Notes: generated by a model not told the origin, from the letters alone. 15,768 nt of DNA from an uncultured Bacilli bacterium (GCA_947589695.1 CANQBY010000007.1:1-15768), one strand, 5' to 3'. Shown: positions 6,901 to 12,915, counted from the first letter of the stretch. Made by a program: numbers and translations.

Positions 6901-7314
6901 ACTTACACCACATACGGTTGAAGCTTCATTAGATGAAGTAATAACATCTTCTCCTGTAACATCTGGTGACTTTCCATCTATTAAATTAGTTCCATTAGAA
7001 AGCCAAATCGTCACTTTTCCAGTTGCATCTACTAAAATGCTTCCTGTATAAGCTTCATCATTTTTCTCAATTAAACCTGATTTAATAATCTCATCGTAAC
7101 TAAAACATCTTGAACCCGTTTGATTTTCTTGTACATATAAAGTTTGAGCTGCAGGATAAATTGTGTTTGCTTCCATTGCTAAAACGTTTTTCTTGGCATT
7201 ATCCATCGCGGGAATTACCGCATTAGTCGCAATCAATACCACAACTGATAAAATAACAATAACACTTAATAACTCTACTAAAGTAAAACCACTCTTATCT
7301 TTAAGTATTTTCAT
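6892..7314 (-). CDS. Type IV pilin-like protein (pseudopilin/ComGC-like)
   Basis: The protein has 140 residues with a class III signal: MKILKDKSG followed by FTLVELLSVIVILSVVVLIA. Prepilin peptidase would cut after G9. F10 and E14 are the conserved +1 and +5 residues, and the hydrophobic helix runs to about residue 31. The rest is a short globular domain with just two Cys, C70 and C135, which could form a disulfide, and an acidic C-terminus (GVSED). It belongs to the family of pseudopilins found in competence (ComGC) or type IV filament systems. No pilus ATPase, membrane platform, prepilin peptidase or other pilin is in the window, so it stands alone here. It has its own promoter and terminator. 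Ribosome binding site AAGGTGA precedes ATG 7314. Confidence 0.88.
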   Translation of the reverse strand: MKILKDKSGFTLVELLSVIVILSVVVLIATNAVIPAMDNAKKNVLAMEANTIYPAAQTLYVQENQTGSRCFSYDEIIKSGLIEKNDEAYTGSILVDATGKVTIWLSNGTNLIDGKSPDVTGEDVITSSNEASTVCGVSED

Positions 7315-7333
7315 ATTTTCACCTTCTAACTTA

Positions 7334-7361
7334 ATTATACCAAAAAATCTTTTTTAGTCAA
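7334..7361 (-). promoter_or_regulatory. Strong promoter of the pilin-like gene
   Basis: Minus strand: TTGACT (7361-7356), 16-bp spacer with A6 and T6 runs, TATAAT (7339-7334). Confidence 0.75.
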
Positions 7362-7413
7362 TAATAATAAAGGCAAATTTTTCGGTTTCTTCGAAACTAA
7401 TTATTTTTTAATT

Positions 7414-7776
7414 TTATTTATCTTTTTTTATTTCTTTAATAATATCTTCTTTAGTTAAACCATAACTTTCTAATTCTTTTATTTTCTCTTCTAAATCTCT
7501 AAGCAAACTATCTATTTTAAGTTCTTTTAAATCTTTTAATTCTTCATTAATAAAAGTTCCTTTGGTAGATTTAGATATAATTATTCCTCTAGCTTCCAAT
7601 ATATCATAAGCTTTTTTTATTGTGTTAGGATTCACTCCTAAAGTACAAGCAAATTCTCTAATACTTGGAATTTGTTCTCCTTTTTTAAGTAAACCTAAGG
7701 TAACTAATTTCTCTACTTCTAAAACTATTTGCTCATATATTGGTATTCTAGTTCCATAATCAATATTAATATTCAT
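7414..7776 (-). CDS. GntR family repressor, YtrA type
   Basis: The protein has 120 residues. The winged helix-turn-helix fills residues about 8-72: IPIYEQIVLEVEKLV, GEQIPSIREFACTLGVNPNTIKKAYDILEARGII, then the wing KGTF. The short C-terminal helix (about 80-118) is the small dimerisation tail of the YtrA subfamily; there is no large ligand-binding domain. Genes of this type usually repress the ABC transporter operon they belong to. Here it is the last gene of ATPase - permease - regulator, overlapping the permease by 11 bases. A perfect TTGTACTA/TAGTACAA palindrome at the operon promoter is its probable target, so the operon is probably autoregulated. The inducer is unknown; in B. subtilis the related ytr operon responds to some cell-wall antibiotics. 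Confidence 0.9.
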   Translation of the reverse strand: MNINIDYGTRIPIYEQIVLEVEKLVTLGLLKKGEQIPSIREFACTLGVNPNTIKKAYDILEARGIIISKSTKGTFINEELKDLKELKIDSLLRDLEEKIKELESYGLTKEDIIKEIKKDK

Positions 7777-9733
7777 CTATAGCCTCAGTATCTTTAGAAT
7801 AATATCTATTATACTGGTTAACTAAATCTTGATATTCTTCTTCATTTTTGACTTTTTCTTGCCATTTTTTAAACTCGGTCATAAATTTCTTTGCATCACC
7901 AATCTTAATATGCATAAACTTTTTTCCAGTTAAGGAAAGCATCGCCGTTGTATTGGTAAATTCGGTATTATCATTTTCTAAATAATCTTTTAAAGCTTCA
8001 ACATTTTCTTCTACTACATAACTAAATACATAACTATCTAAATCACTAAACTCTATATCATTCATATAAATATCATAATAAATACTATCATTTTCTTCAA
8101 TCATTTCTAAAGCTTTAGTATTTTGATAATCTAATACATATTTATCTAAATCTTTATTAATTAATTTTGGTATTTTAATATATTGATATTCATGATCTTT
8201 ATAAACAGCAACTTGGATAACTTCATCCATTTTTTCTTCATCTATATTAGTTAGATCCATTTTTTGATAAGCTTCTTTTACTAATTTTTTTAAAGTTTTG
8301 GTTAACTCTATATCTCTCGCATACACTATATTATCAATATCAAAATTTTTATATTTGTTTTGCATTTCCATATCCGTAAAAGTATCAATTAAATTTTGCA
8401 TGTCACTATTAACACCTAAATAAACTATATAATTCTTACCATTAGCTCTCATCTGCATGGATTGTCTTCCCATGTTTTCTTTATCCTCTAAAGTTGTTTT
8501 AACTAACGCTTTAATTACACTTTTATCAGTTATTTTCGTTCCATCTATATAACCATATTTTATATATTCAATATCATTTATATCTAAGACTTGAGCCTCT
8601 CCTAATTTTGAGATATTTACTCCTAAAGTATAAGCCCCTAATAATATTCCAAAAACAACTAACGAAATTACACTTGATTTTCCAAATTTGTATATTTCTC
8701 TTTTCGTTACTAAATCATATAAAGCACTATAAATTAAGATCATTGCAACACTTACAAGCATTCCTATTAATGGTTCATCTTTTATTATTAAATAAGTAAT
8801 AAAAGTAATTGGTATTAAAGTAATACTTTTTATTATATAATGTAACTTTTCATTTTTAAAACTAGTCTCATTATTTTCCATCTTGCGATTAATAAATAAA
8901 TAGAATCCTACCACGGCATAAACTAAACTTAATAAAAGCATTTTTATTATACTGCTTCCATTATAACTTAACTCTCCATTATTAGAAAAGAATGTTAAAG
9001 GAGCTACAAAATTATCATCAAGTTCTCTTTCATAACTAAGAGGATATTGATTTTTAGCCACTTTTTTATTACAATCACTCAAAGTTACTCCATATCTATC
9101 ACAATTAAATTCTGCCGGCATACACTCTTTATCATCACATTTAATATAGTTATTATATTCATAATTATTATTGTAATATAAACCTATCAATTTAAAGAAT
9201 GGAAATAAACAAATAACGATCATGATGGCTACTACTGTTCCCATGAAATTACCCGCTAAGCTTATGCCTAAAACTGTCACCATGAAAACAAAAATATAAG
9301 CAATAACAAAATATAAGAAGTAATCAATTATTAAAGGTAATGGTATAACTAGTTTACTACTAAATAAATTAAATCCGCCAAATATTAAAGAATTAATAAG
9401 CATAAATAAAATAATTATGCCTATACCCCCAATAATATTGGTCGTATATATTGTTTTTCTTGTTATTGGTTTTGACAAAACAAAATCGACACTTTTTCTT
9501 TTAAAAACAAAACCTAAAAGAGTTAACGCGAGTAACACGGGAATTACATACATTCCTAAAAAAGTAACTACACTTATACTTCTAAAATCAAATAAAGTAA
9601 CATTATCAATATTTAAAATATTAATAATTAATATTAAAATATTTATTAAAGGTATAACTCCTAAAAAGAATGCTAATAACCCTTTTGATTTTCTTACATT
9701 CTCTTTAAAATAATCTTTATTAAACAATCTCAT
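7766..9733 (-). CDS. Large ABC transporter permease, YtrC/YtrD-like (DUF6449-like C-terminus)
   Basis: The protein has about 655 residues. Numbered from an alternative ATG at 9742, six membrane segments lie in residues 1-190 (about 22-44, 58-80, 102-124, 135-160, 163-182 and nearby). An outside loop (about 190-262) carries four Cys (202, 207, 214, 224) that could form disulfides. More membrane segments follow (264-284, 302-320, 325-345, 356-375). Residues about 380-658 form a soluble Glu/Lys-rich domain resembling the one attached to YtrC-like permeases. It would form a transporter with the ATPase encoded just upstream. ATG 9733 is preferred over 9742 because AGGA lies 9 bases before it. It overlaps both neighbours. 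Substrate is unknown; export or antibiotic response is inferred from the family. Confidence 0.85.
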   Translation of the reverse strand: MRLFNKDYFKENVRKSKGLLAFFLGVIPLINILILIINILNIDNVTLFDFRSISVVTFLGMYVIPVLLALTLLGFVFKRKSVDFVLSKPITRKTIYTTNIIGGIGIIILFMLINSLIFGGFNLFSSKLVIPLPLIIDYFLYFVIAYIFVFMVTVLGISLAGNFMGTVVAIMIVICLFPFFKLIGLYYNNNYEYNNYIKCDDKECMPAEFNCDRYGVTLSDCNKKVAKNQYPLSYERELDDNFVAPLTFFSNNGELSYNGSSIIKMLLLSLVYAVVGFYLFINRKMENNETSFKNEKLHYIIKSITLIPITFITYLIIKDEPLIGMLVSVAMILIYSALYDLVTKREIYKFGKSSVISLVVFGILLGAYTLGVNISKLGEAQVLDINDIEYIKYGYIDGTKITDKSVIKALVKTTLEDKENMGRQSMQMRANGKNYIVYLGVNSDMQNLIDTFTDMEMQNKYKNFDIDNIVYARDIELTKTLKKLVKEAYQKMDLTNIDEEKMDEVIQVAVYKDHEYQYIKIPKLINKDLDKYVLDYQNTKALEMIEENDSIYYDIYMNDIEFSDLDSYVFSYVVEENVEALKDYLENDNTEFTNTTAMLSLTGKKFMHIKIGDAKKFMTEFKKWQEKVKNEEEYQDLVNQYNRYYSKDTEAIDEY

Positions 9734-10619
9734 TAAATTCATATCCTAAAGCCTCCATTTGATATATAAATACTTCTTCTAACGTTAGAGGTAAATAATC
9801 TAATATTACTGGTTTTAAAGCATTTAATATTTTTTTACTATCTTTACCATTTTCTTCAATTATTAAAGTTGCAATACTCCCAATCTTTTTATAAGAAAGT
9901 ATTTTTAATCCTTTAAATGTCTCTTTATTAAAATCTTCTTTTAACGATATTTGTACTTTAAACATATTAGTTTTTAAAGTATCTATATCACTTTCAAATA
10001 ATATCTTTCCTTTATATAATAAACCTAAATTATCACATATGTCTTCTAATTCTCTTAAATTATGACTTGTCATAATTATGGTTGTTTTATTTTCTTCTAA
10101 TGCATTTGCAAGTAACCCTTTAAAAAACTTTCTTACTACTGGATCTAATCCATCAAAAGTTTCATCAAAAAGCATATACTTAGCTTTCGTTGCTAAAGCA
10201 ACAATTAACGCACATTGTCTTTTCATTCCTTTTGAAAAAGAACTTATCTTCGCATTTATATCCAGTTTTAATTTATTGGCAATATTAATTACATAATTAA
10301 TATCAAACCTCGGATATAAAGACTTATAATATTCTGCCATATCCATTAAACTATAATTAGGATAGAAAAATAAATCATCGGGTACAAATACTAGATTCTT
10401 TTTAACCTCTTCATTATCAAAAGCGTCTTTGTCATCAATATAAATTGTTCCACTATCTTGCTTATAAACACTATTGATTAATCTTAGCAATGTTGATTTT
10501 CCAGCCCCATTAGCTCCCACTAAACCATAGATATGAGCTTCACCTATTGAGCAATTAAGATTTTCCAAAACATACTTATCTTTGACAAAACATTTGCTCA
10601 AGTTTTTAATTTCAATCAT
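9720..10619 (-). CDS. ABC transporter ATP-binding protein, YtrB-like
   Basis: The protein has 299 residues. Walker A is GANGAGKS (35-42), the signature is SFSKGMKRQ (127-135) in place of LSGGQ, Walker B is YMLFDE (148-153) with catalytic E153, and the switch His is H186 in TSHNLRE. The Q-loop position reads VPDD rather than containing Gln, as in other YtrB-like subunits. A C-terminal extension (about 210-299) ends in LEEVFIYQ. It energises the permease encoded next, whose start lies inside this gene. AAGGAG precedes ATG 10619. Transcription starts just upstream at a promoter that carries the GntR palindrome. No substrate-binding protein gene is present, which fits an exporter or a sensing transporter rather than uptake. 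Confidence 0.93.
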   Translation of the reverse strand: MIEIKNLSKCFVKDKYVLENLNCSIGEAHIYGLVGANGAGKSTLLRLINSVYKQDSGTIYIDDKDAFDNEEVKKNLVFVPDDLFFYPNYSLMDMAEYYKSLYPRFDINYVINIANKLKLDINAKISSFSKGMKRQCALIVALATKAKYMLFDETFDGLDPVVRKFFKGLLANALEENKTTIIMTSHNLRELEDICDNLGLLYKGKILFESDIDTLKTNMFKVQISLKEDFNKETFKGLKILSYKKIGSIATLIIEENGKDSKKILNALKPVILDYLPLTLEEVFIYQMEALGYEFNEIV

Positions 10620-10636
10620 TTTTGACTCCTTCTATA

Positions 10637-10659
10637 TTGTACTATCTGCACTAGTACAA
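10637..10659. promoter_or_regulatory. GntR/YtrA-type operator
   Basis: TTGTACTA, seven bases, TAGTACAA form a perfect 8-bp inverted repeat. It abuts the -10 box of the ABC operon and covers the predicted start of transcription, so a bound repressor would block RNA polymerase. The repressor is probably the GntR protein encoded at the end of the same operon. Confidence 0.85.
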
Positions 10660-10692
10660 TTATAATATATCACATATCTTTATTTTATGCAA
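10659..10692 (-). promoter_or_regulatory. Promoter of the ABC transporter - GntR operon
   Basis: Minus strand: TATAAT at 10664-10659, with no good -35 at 16-18 bp. An overlapping choice is TTGCAT (10692-10687), 17 bp, TATATT (10669-10664). Either puts the start of transcription in or next to the operator. Confidence 0.55.
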
Positions 10693-10718
10693 GAGCTTTT
10701 TTGTTTAATCAAAAATTC

Positions 10719-10747
10719 TTTACTTTTATCTAAAATTATTATATACT
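10719..10747 (+). promoter_or_regulatory. Promoter of the plus-strand small RNA
   Basis: TTTACT (10719-10724), 17-bp spacer, TATACT (10742-10747). Transcription should start at about 10755, at GCGAGACA. Confidence 0.6.
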
Positions 10748-10754
10748 TGTAGTA

Positions 10755-10828
10755 GCGAGACACTTATAGTGCTTGCCACGTTTGTGTAAAGCACCATAAC
10801 TACTTATTGAGTTATGGTGTTTATTTTT
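10755..10828 (+). ncRNA. Candidate antitoxin small RNA (fst/par-type arrangement)
   Basis: The predicted transcript is about 74 bases, from the promoter at 10719-10747 to the terminator ending near 10828, and has no useful reading frame. It can fold as GTGCTT ... AAGCAC with an inner CAC/GTG pair. TTGTGTAAAGCACC (10782-10795) is a direct repeat of TTGTGGCAAACACC (10936-10949). Because the toxin mRNA is read from the other strand, the two RNAs can pair there over 12 base pairs, including one G-U, around a 2-base internal loop. The RNA is transcribed towards the toxin gene and shares its terminator hairpin. This is the layout of the Fst antitoxin RNA II. Its existence is predicted only. Confidence 0.55.
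10789..10828. terminator. Terminator hairpin shared by the small RNA and the toxin gene
   Basis: CACCATAACT (10792-10801) and AGTTATGGTG (10810-10819) pair perfectly around an 8-base loop. On the plus strand TTTATTTTT follows, so termination should be good. On the minus strand CTTTACAC follows, so the toxin mRNA may read through and become complementary to the whole small RNA. Confidence 0.8.
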
Positions 10829-10838
10829 ATGTTAGAAA

Positions 10839-10907
10839 CTATCCGAAGATAATTTGTAATATAATTATTAAGAATAACGCAAAGATTATCAAATCTTGTT
10901 TCTTCAT
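10839..10907 (-). CDS. Candidate type I toxin: 22-residue hydrophobic peptide
   Basis: The reading frame ATG (10907) to TAG encodes 22 residues: MKKQDL, then an unbroken hydrophobic helix of Ile/Leu/Phe/Ala, ending QIIFG. It would span the membrane once with a short positive N-terminus, as known type I toxin peptides do. The site GGGGTGG stands 5 bases before the ATG. In the 66-base leader the segment CCACAACTTTTCC can fold back on GGAAAGTGGGGTGG, hiding that site. A consensus promoter lies upstream, and an opposing small RNA and shared terminator lie downstream. I do not recognise the peptide as a named toxin. It could be a small membrane peptide of another kind. Confidence 0.6.
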   Translation of the reverse strand: MKKQDLIIFALFLIIILQIIFG

Positions 10908-10979
10908 ATAACCACCCCACTTTCCATTGGAAAAGTTGTGGCAAACACCAAAAACCCCCTAAGGATGTCTCGCATGATA

Positions 10980-11008
10980 AACATACTATATTTTTTAACC
11001 TTTGTCAA
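10980..11008 (-). promoter_or_regulatory. Promoter of the toxin mRNA
   Basis: Minus strand: a perfect TTGACA (11008-11003), 17-bp spacer, TATGTT (10985-10980). Transcription should start at about 10973, again at GCGAGACA, giving a 66-base leader. Confidence 0.7.
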
Positions 11009-11012
11009 ATTA

Positions 11013-11105
11013 CAGATTTTTTAAAATCTGCCACCAATTTACTTAAATCTGCTAAGCAGATTTTTTAATTTATCTCCCAATTTTATTAAATCTGTCGCCA
11101 ATTTA
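11013..11105. repeat. Cluster of AAATCTG palindromes and CCAATTTA repeats upstream of the toxin promoter
   Basis: The cluster holds a palindrome CAGATTTT-TT-AAAATCTG (11013-11030) and a hairpin AAATCTGC-TAA-GCAGATTT followed by T's (11045-11066). It also holds two copies of AAATCTG(C/T)C(A/G)CCAATTTA (11024-11041 and 11088-11105) and a weaker copy ending CCCAATTTTA (about 11072-11085). No gene is seen between 11009 and 11136. The T-tailed hairpin could terminate plus-strand transcription. Confidence 0.7.
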
Positions 11106-11131
11106 ACAATTTCTGTTTTTTAAAATTTTTT

Positions 11132-11162
11132 TCAAAAAAAGTAAGAATCACTTCTTACTTTT
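11132..11162 (-). terminator. Terminator of the merR-like/ybjQ operon, stop codon in the loop
   Basis: Minus strand: AAAAGTAAGAA (11162-11152), loop GTGA, TTCTTACTTTT (11147-11137) and a T-run. The loop contains the TGA stop of ybjQ (11150-11148). Confidence 0.9.
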
Positions 11163-11471
11163 TAGTTTAACTGCTGTTCCATATACAATTATTTCGGCCG
11201 CCCCACTCATCAATGAAGAAGAACCATACCTAATATTTAAAATCGCATCTGCTCCTAAATTTTCAGCTTCATCCACCATTCTTTTGGTCGCTATTTTTCT
11301 GGCTGTAATAAGCATATCCGTATAACCTGTAATTTCTCCTCCCACGATTGTTTTCATTCCAGCCATAAAATCTCTTCCAATATTTTTTGACTGTACTACC
11401 GTTCCTTTAGCTAATCCTAAAACTTCGGTAATTTCTTCATTAGGCATATAATCAATATTTACTAGCTTCAT
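11148..11471 (-). CDS. YbjQ/UPF0145 family protein
   Basis: The protein has 107 residues, usual for the family, which is small, cytosolic and forms oligomers; its role is unclear, though it has been annotated as a heavy-metal-binding domain. Family features seen are LGLAKGTVVQSKNIGRDF (about 18-35), GGEITGYT, the helix ARKIATKRMVDEAENLGADAILNIRY (about 57-83) and the final strand IIVYGTAVKL. No Cys is present, so a metal site by thiols is not supported. ATG 11471 lies inside the end of the MerR gene, 20 bases of overlap. The perfect AAAGGAGGAG site is made by that gene's KGGEE codons, so the two proteins are made together. Confidence 0.92.
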   Translation of the reverse strand: MKLVNIDYMPNEEITEVLGLAKGTVVQSKNIGRDFMAGMKTIVGGEITGYTDMLITARKIATKRMVDEAENLGADAILNIRYGSSSLMSGAAEIIVYGTAVKLKSKK

Positions 11472-12093
11472 CTTCTTCTCCTCCTTTAATTTCTTGAATA
11501 CGTTTTATTAAATTTATTATAATTCCTAAAAAAGGTACCAATAATATTGCCATCAAAATTAAATAAAATGCTAAAGGTAGTGCTTCTTCTTGGGTAAATT
11601 CTAAATAAGTAAACATAATCATAATTCCTCCAAATACCCCCATAAATAATAAACTAGATAATAAAGCCCCCATTATTTTTTCTCTATGACTTTTTTTAAC
11701 ATCTTTAACCATATAATTTTTACTTCCTATATTATTAACTACATTTTGATATTCTTTAATATTTATTGTTTTTATATCTTCATTACCCTTAGCTAAACTC
11801 TTACAAATTCCTTTAATCTTTTCTTGATCTTTTTCTTTCTCTTCCATATTTTTAAGTCTTTCTTCCATACATTGTTTAATACTTTTATCTCCCCTCTTTA
11901 ATTTTTTAATATCCATAATCGGTACTTCTAGTTCTCTTAAGAATTTAATTAATTCTAAATTTTTTAAATCTTCTTCCGTATATTCTCGATAATCATTACT
12001 ATTTCGAAGAGGATTAAGTAAACCCATATCCTCATAATATCTAATACTTTTTTTAGTTAAACCCGTCTTCAATGCTACTTCATGTATCTTCAT
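11452..12093 (-). CDS. MerR-type regulator with two C-terminal membrane helices
   Basis: The protein has 213 residues. The MerR DNA-binding domain covers about 1-70: MKIHEVALKTGLTKKSIRYYEDMGLLNPLRNSNDYREY, then LRELEVPIMDIKKL. A long charged coiled coil follows (about 71-105, rich in EKEKDQEK), as in MerR dimers. Instead of an effector domain it has two hydrophobic segments, about 140-162 and 171-196, and a charged end. It would therefore sit in the membrane with its DNA-binding part in the cytosol. There is no MerR metal-site Cys pattern (C75 and C97 only). AAAGGAG precedes ATG 12093. It probably controls its own operon through the dyad at 12120-12142. The signal it reads is unknown; membrane state or envelope stress is a guess. 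Confidence 0.88.
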   Translation of the reverse strand: MKIHEVALKTGLTKKSIRYYEDMGLLNPLRNSNDYREYTEEDLKNLELIKFLRELEVPIMDIKKLKRGDKSIKQCMEERLKNMEEKEKDQEKIKGICKSLAKGNEDIKTINIKEYQNVVNNIGSKNYMVKDVKKSHREKIMGALLSSLLFMGVFGGIMIMFTYLEFTQEEALPLAFYLILMAILLVPFLGIIINLIKRIQEIKGGEEDEASKY

Positions 12094-12113
12094 AATTTCT
12101 CCTTTCTAAATTC

Positions 12114-12144
12114 ATTATAGACTATTACCTAAGGTTAAAGTCAA
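12114..12144 (-). promoter_or_regulatory. MerR-type promoter with 19-bp spacer and operator dyad
   Basis: Minus strand: TTGACT (12144-12139), a 19-bp spacer, TATAAT (12119-12114). The long spacer is typical of promoters activated by MerR proteins. Between the boxes lies a dyad (12142-12120): half-sites GACTTTAACCT and, on the other strand, GACTATTACCT, matching at 9 of 11 positions around one central base. Confidence 0.85.
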
Positions 12145-12145
12145 G

Positions 12146-12182
12146 AAAAAAAGATAATAAAATTATTCTTCTTTATTATCTT
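12146..12182 (-). terminator. Terminator of the RDD gene, stop codon in the loop
   Basis: Minus strand: AAGATAATAAA (12182-12172), 10-base loop, TTTATTATCTT (12161-12151), T-run. The TAA (12165-12163) is in the loop. It lies just upstream of the MerR promoter. Confidence 0.85.
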
Positions 12183-12840
12183 CCTTTTCTGGTTTAATAA
12201 TTTTTTCTTCTTTTTTTACTGTTTGTTCCTCAAGTGGTAATTTTAAATCAATAACTCTTGTACCCGCGATTATATCATGAAGTCCCATTCCATTTTTATA
12301 AAATAAAATCATTAATGCAATTGTCATTTGTAAAATACTATCTACATTTGAACCAATCGCATATATTGTCTCATAAGTACCTCTACTAAAAGGTATTGCT
12401 ATTAACACAAATATATTTAAAATTACGCCATTTAAAATAAAAGCTCGAATAAAATAATTATACCATTTAAGTTCTTTTCCTTCTTTATTACTAATTATTC
12501 TTAAACTTAACATTTTTTTACCTAAAGTTTGCCCTTTAGTTATACTAGCAAATAATCCAAAATATAAAAACGTCACTACTATATCACTAATAACATATAC
12601 ATACCCTGTCTTATTTAATTTATAACTATAATCTTTAACTTGATTATTAAACTCCTCAATCGTAATTTCTTTTTCATAATATTTTTGCATTACTTCTGTA
12701 TATTGATCAGCATACTTTACATATTGATCATACTTAGGATTTAAAAAAGATATTTTAGTTATGGCCATTGAAATCAAAGATATAACCATCAAATCAATTA
12801 AATAAGCACCCACTCTTTTAAAAATAATTGAGCCTTTCAC
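12163..12840 (-). CDS. RDD family integral membrane protein
   Basis: The protein has 225 residues. The RDD signature begins at R9 in KRVGAYLIDLMVISLI, with D16 inside the first membrane helix (about 12-28). A polar segment (about 30-75) follows, then helices near 80-100, 127-148 and 165-182. The family motif TKGQTLGKKMLSLRI stands before the third helix, and GLHDIIAGTRVI stands after the last. The C-terminal 25 residues are a charged Glu/Lys tail. Function of most RDD proteins is unknown; some act in ion transport. The start is GTG 12840, chosen because GGTGAT stands 5 bases before it; nearby ATG codons are out of frame. It is transcribed alone, from its own promoter to its own terminator. 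Confidence 0.9.
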   Translation of the reverse strand: MKGSIIFKRVGAYLIDLMVISLISMAITKISFLNPKYDQYVKYADQYTEVMQKYYEKEITIEEFNNQVKDYSYKLNKTGYVYVISDIVVTFLYFGLFASITKGQTLGKKMLSLRIISNKEGKELKWYNYFIRAFILNGVILNIFVLIAIPFSRGTYETIYAIGSNVDSILQMTIALMILFYKNGMGLHDIIAGTRVIDLKLPLEEQTVKKEEKIIKPEKEDNKEE

Positions 12841-12857
12841 TTTTCATCACCATTTTA

Positions 12858-12886
12858 ATTATAATATTTTTTCTTATTAAAGTAAA
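12858..12886 (-). promoter_or_regulatory. Promoter of the RDD gene
   Basis: Minus strand: TTTACT (12886-12881), 17-bp spacer, TATAAT (12863-12858). Confidence 0.65.
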
Positions 12887-12915
12887 CAAAAAGAGTAAAG
12901 ATAATCTCCACTCTT
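12885..12915 (-). terminator. Terminator of the xfp - oxidoreductase operon
   Basis: Minus strand: AAGAGT (12915-12910) and ACTCTT (12896-12891) form the base. GG/TT wobble pairs and AGAT/ATCT extend the stem, and TTTTTGTTT follows. Confidence 0.8.

Larger units (their letters stand above)
10782..10949. repeat. Pair of 14-bp direct repeats linking the two convergent RNAs
   Basis: The copies are TTGTGTAAAGCACC (10782-10795) and TTGTGGCAAACACC (10936-10949), identical at 11 of 14 positions. One lies in the small RNA and the other in the toxin mRNA leader, on opposite strands when transcribed. Confidence 0.75.

Noticed and set aside
7381..7413. Terminator after the GntR gene
   Set aside because: A small GTTTC/GAAAC hairpin exists, but no T-run follows it on the minus strand, so it is not convincing.
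10755..10828. tRNA or riboswitch
   Set aside because: No cloverleaf, T-loop or CCA-side pairing can be drawn, and the RNA points towards the small peptide gene on the other strand, not to a downstream plus-strand gene.
11013..11105. CRISPR or IS end from the AAATCTG repeats
   Set aside because: Spacing is uneven, copies are short and no transposase or target duplication is seen.
11148..11454. UGA read as Trp, as in many Mollicutes
   Set aside because: TGA closes both the MerR-like and ybjQ genes, the latter in a terminator loop, and Trp codons in conserved positions are TGG.
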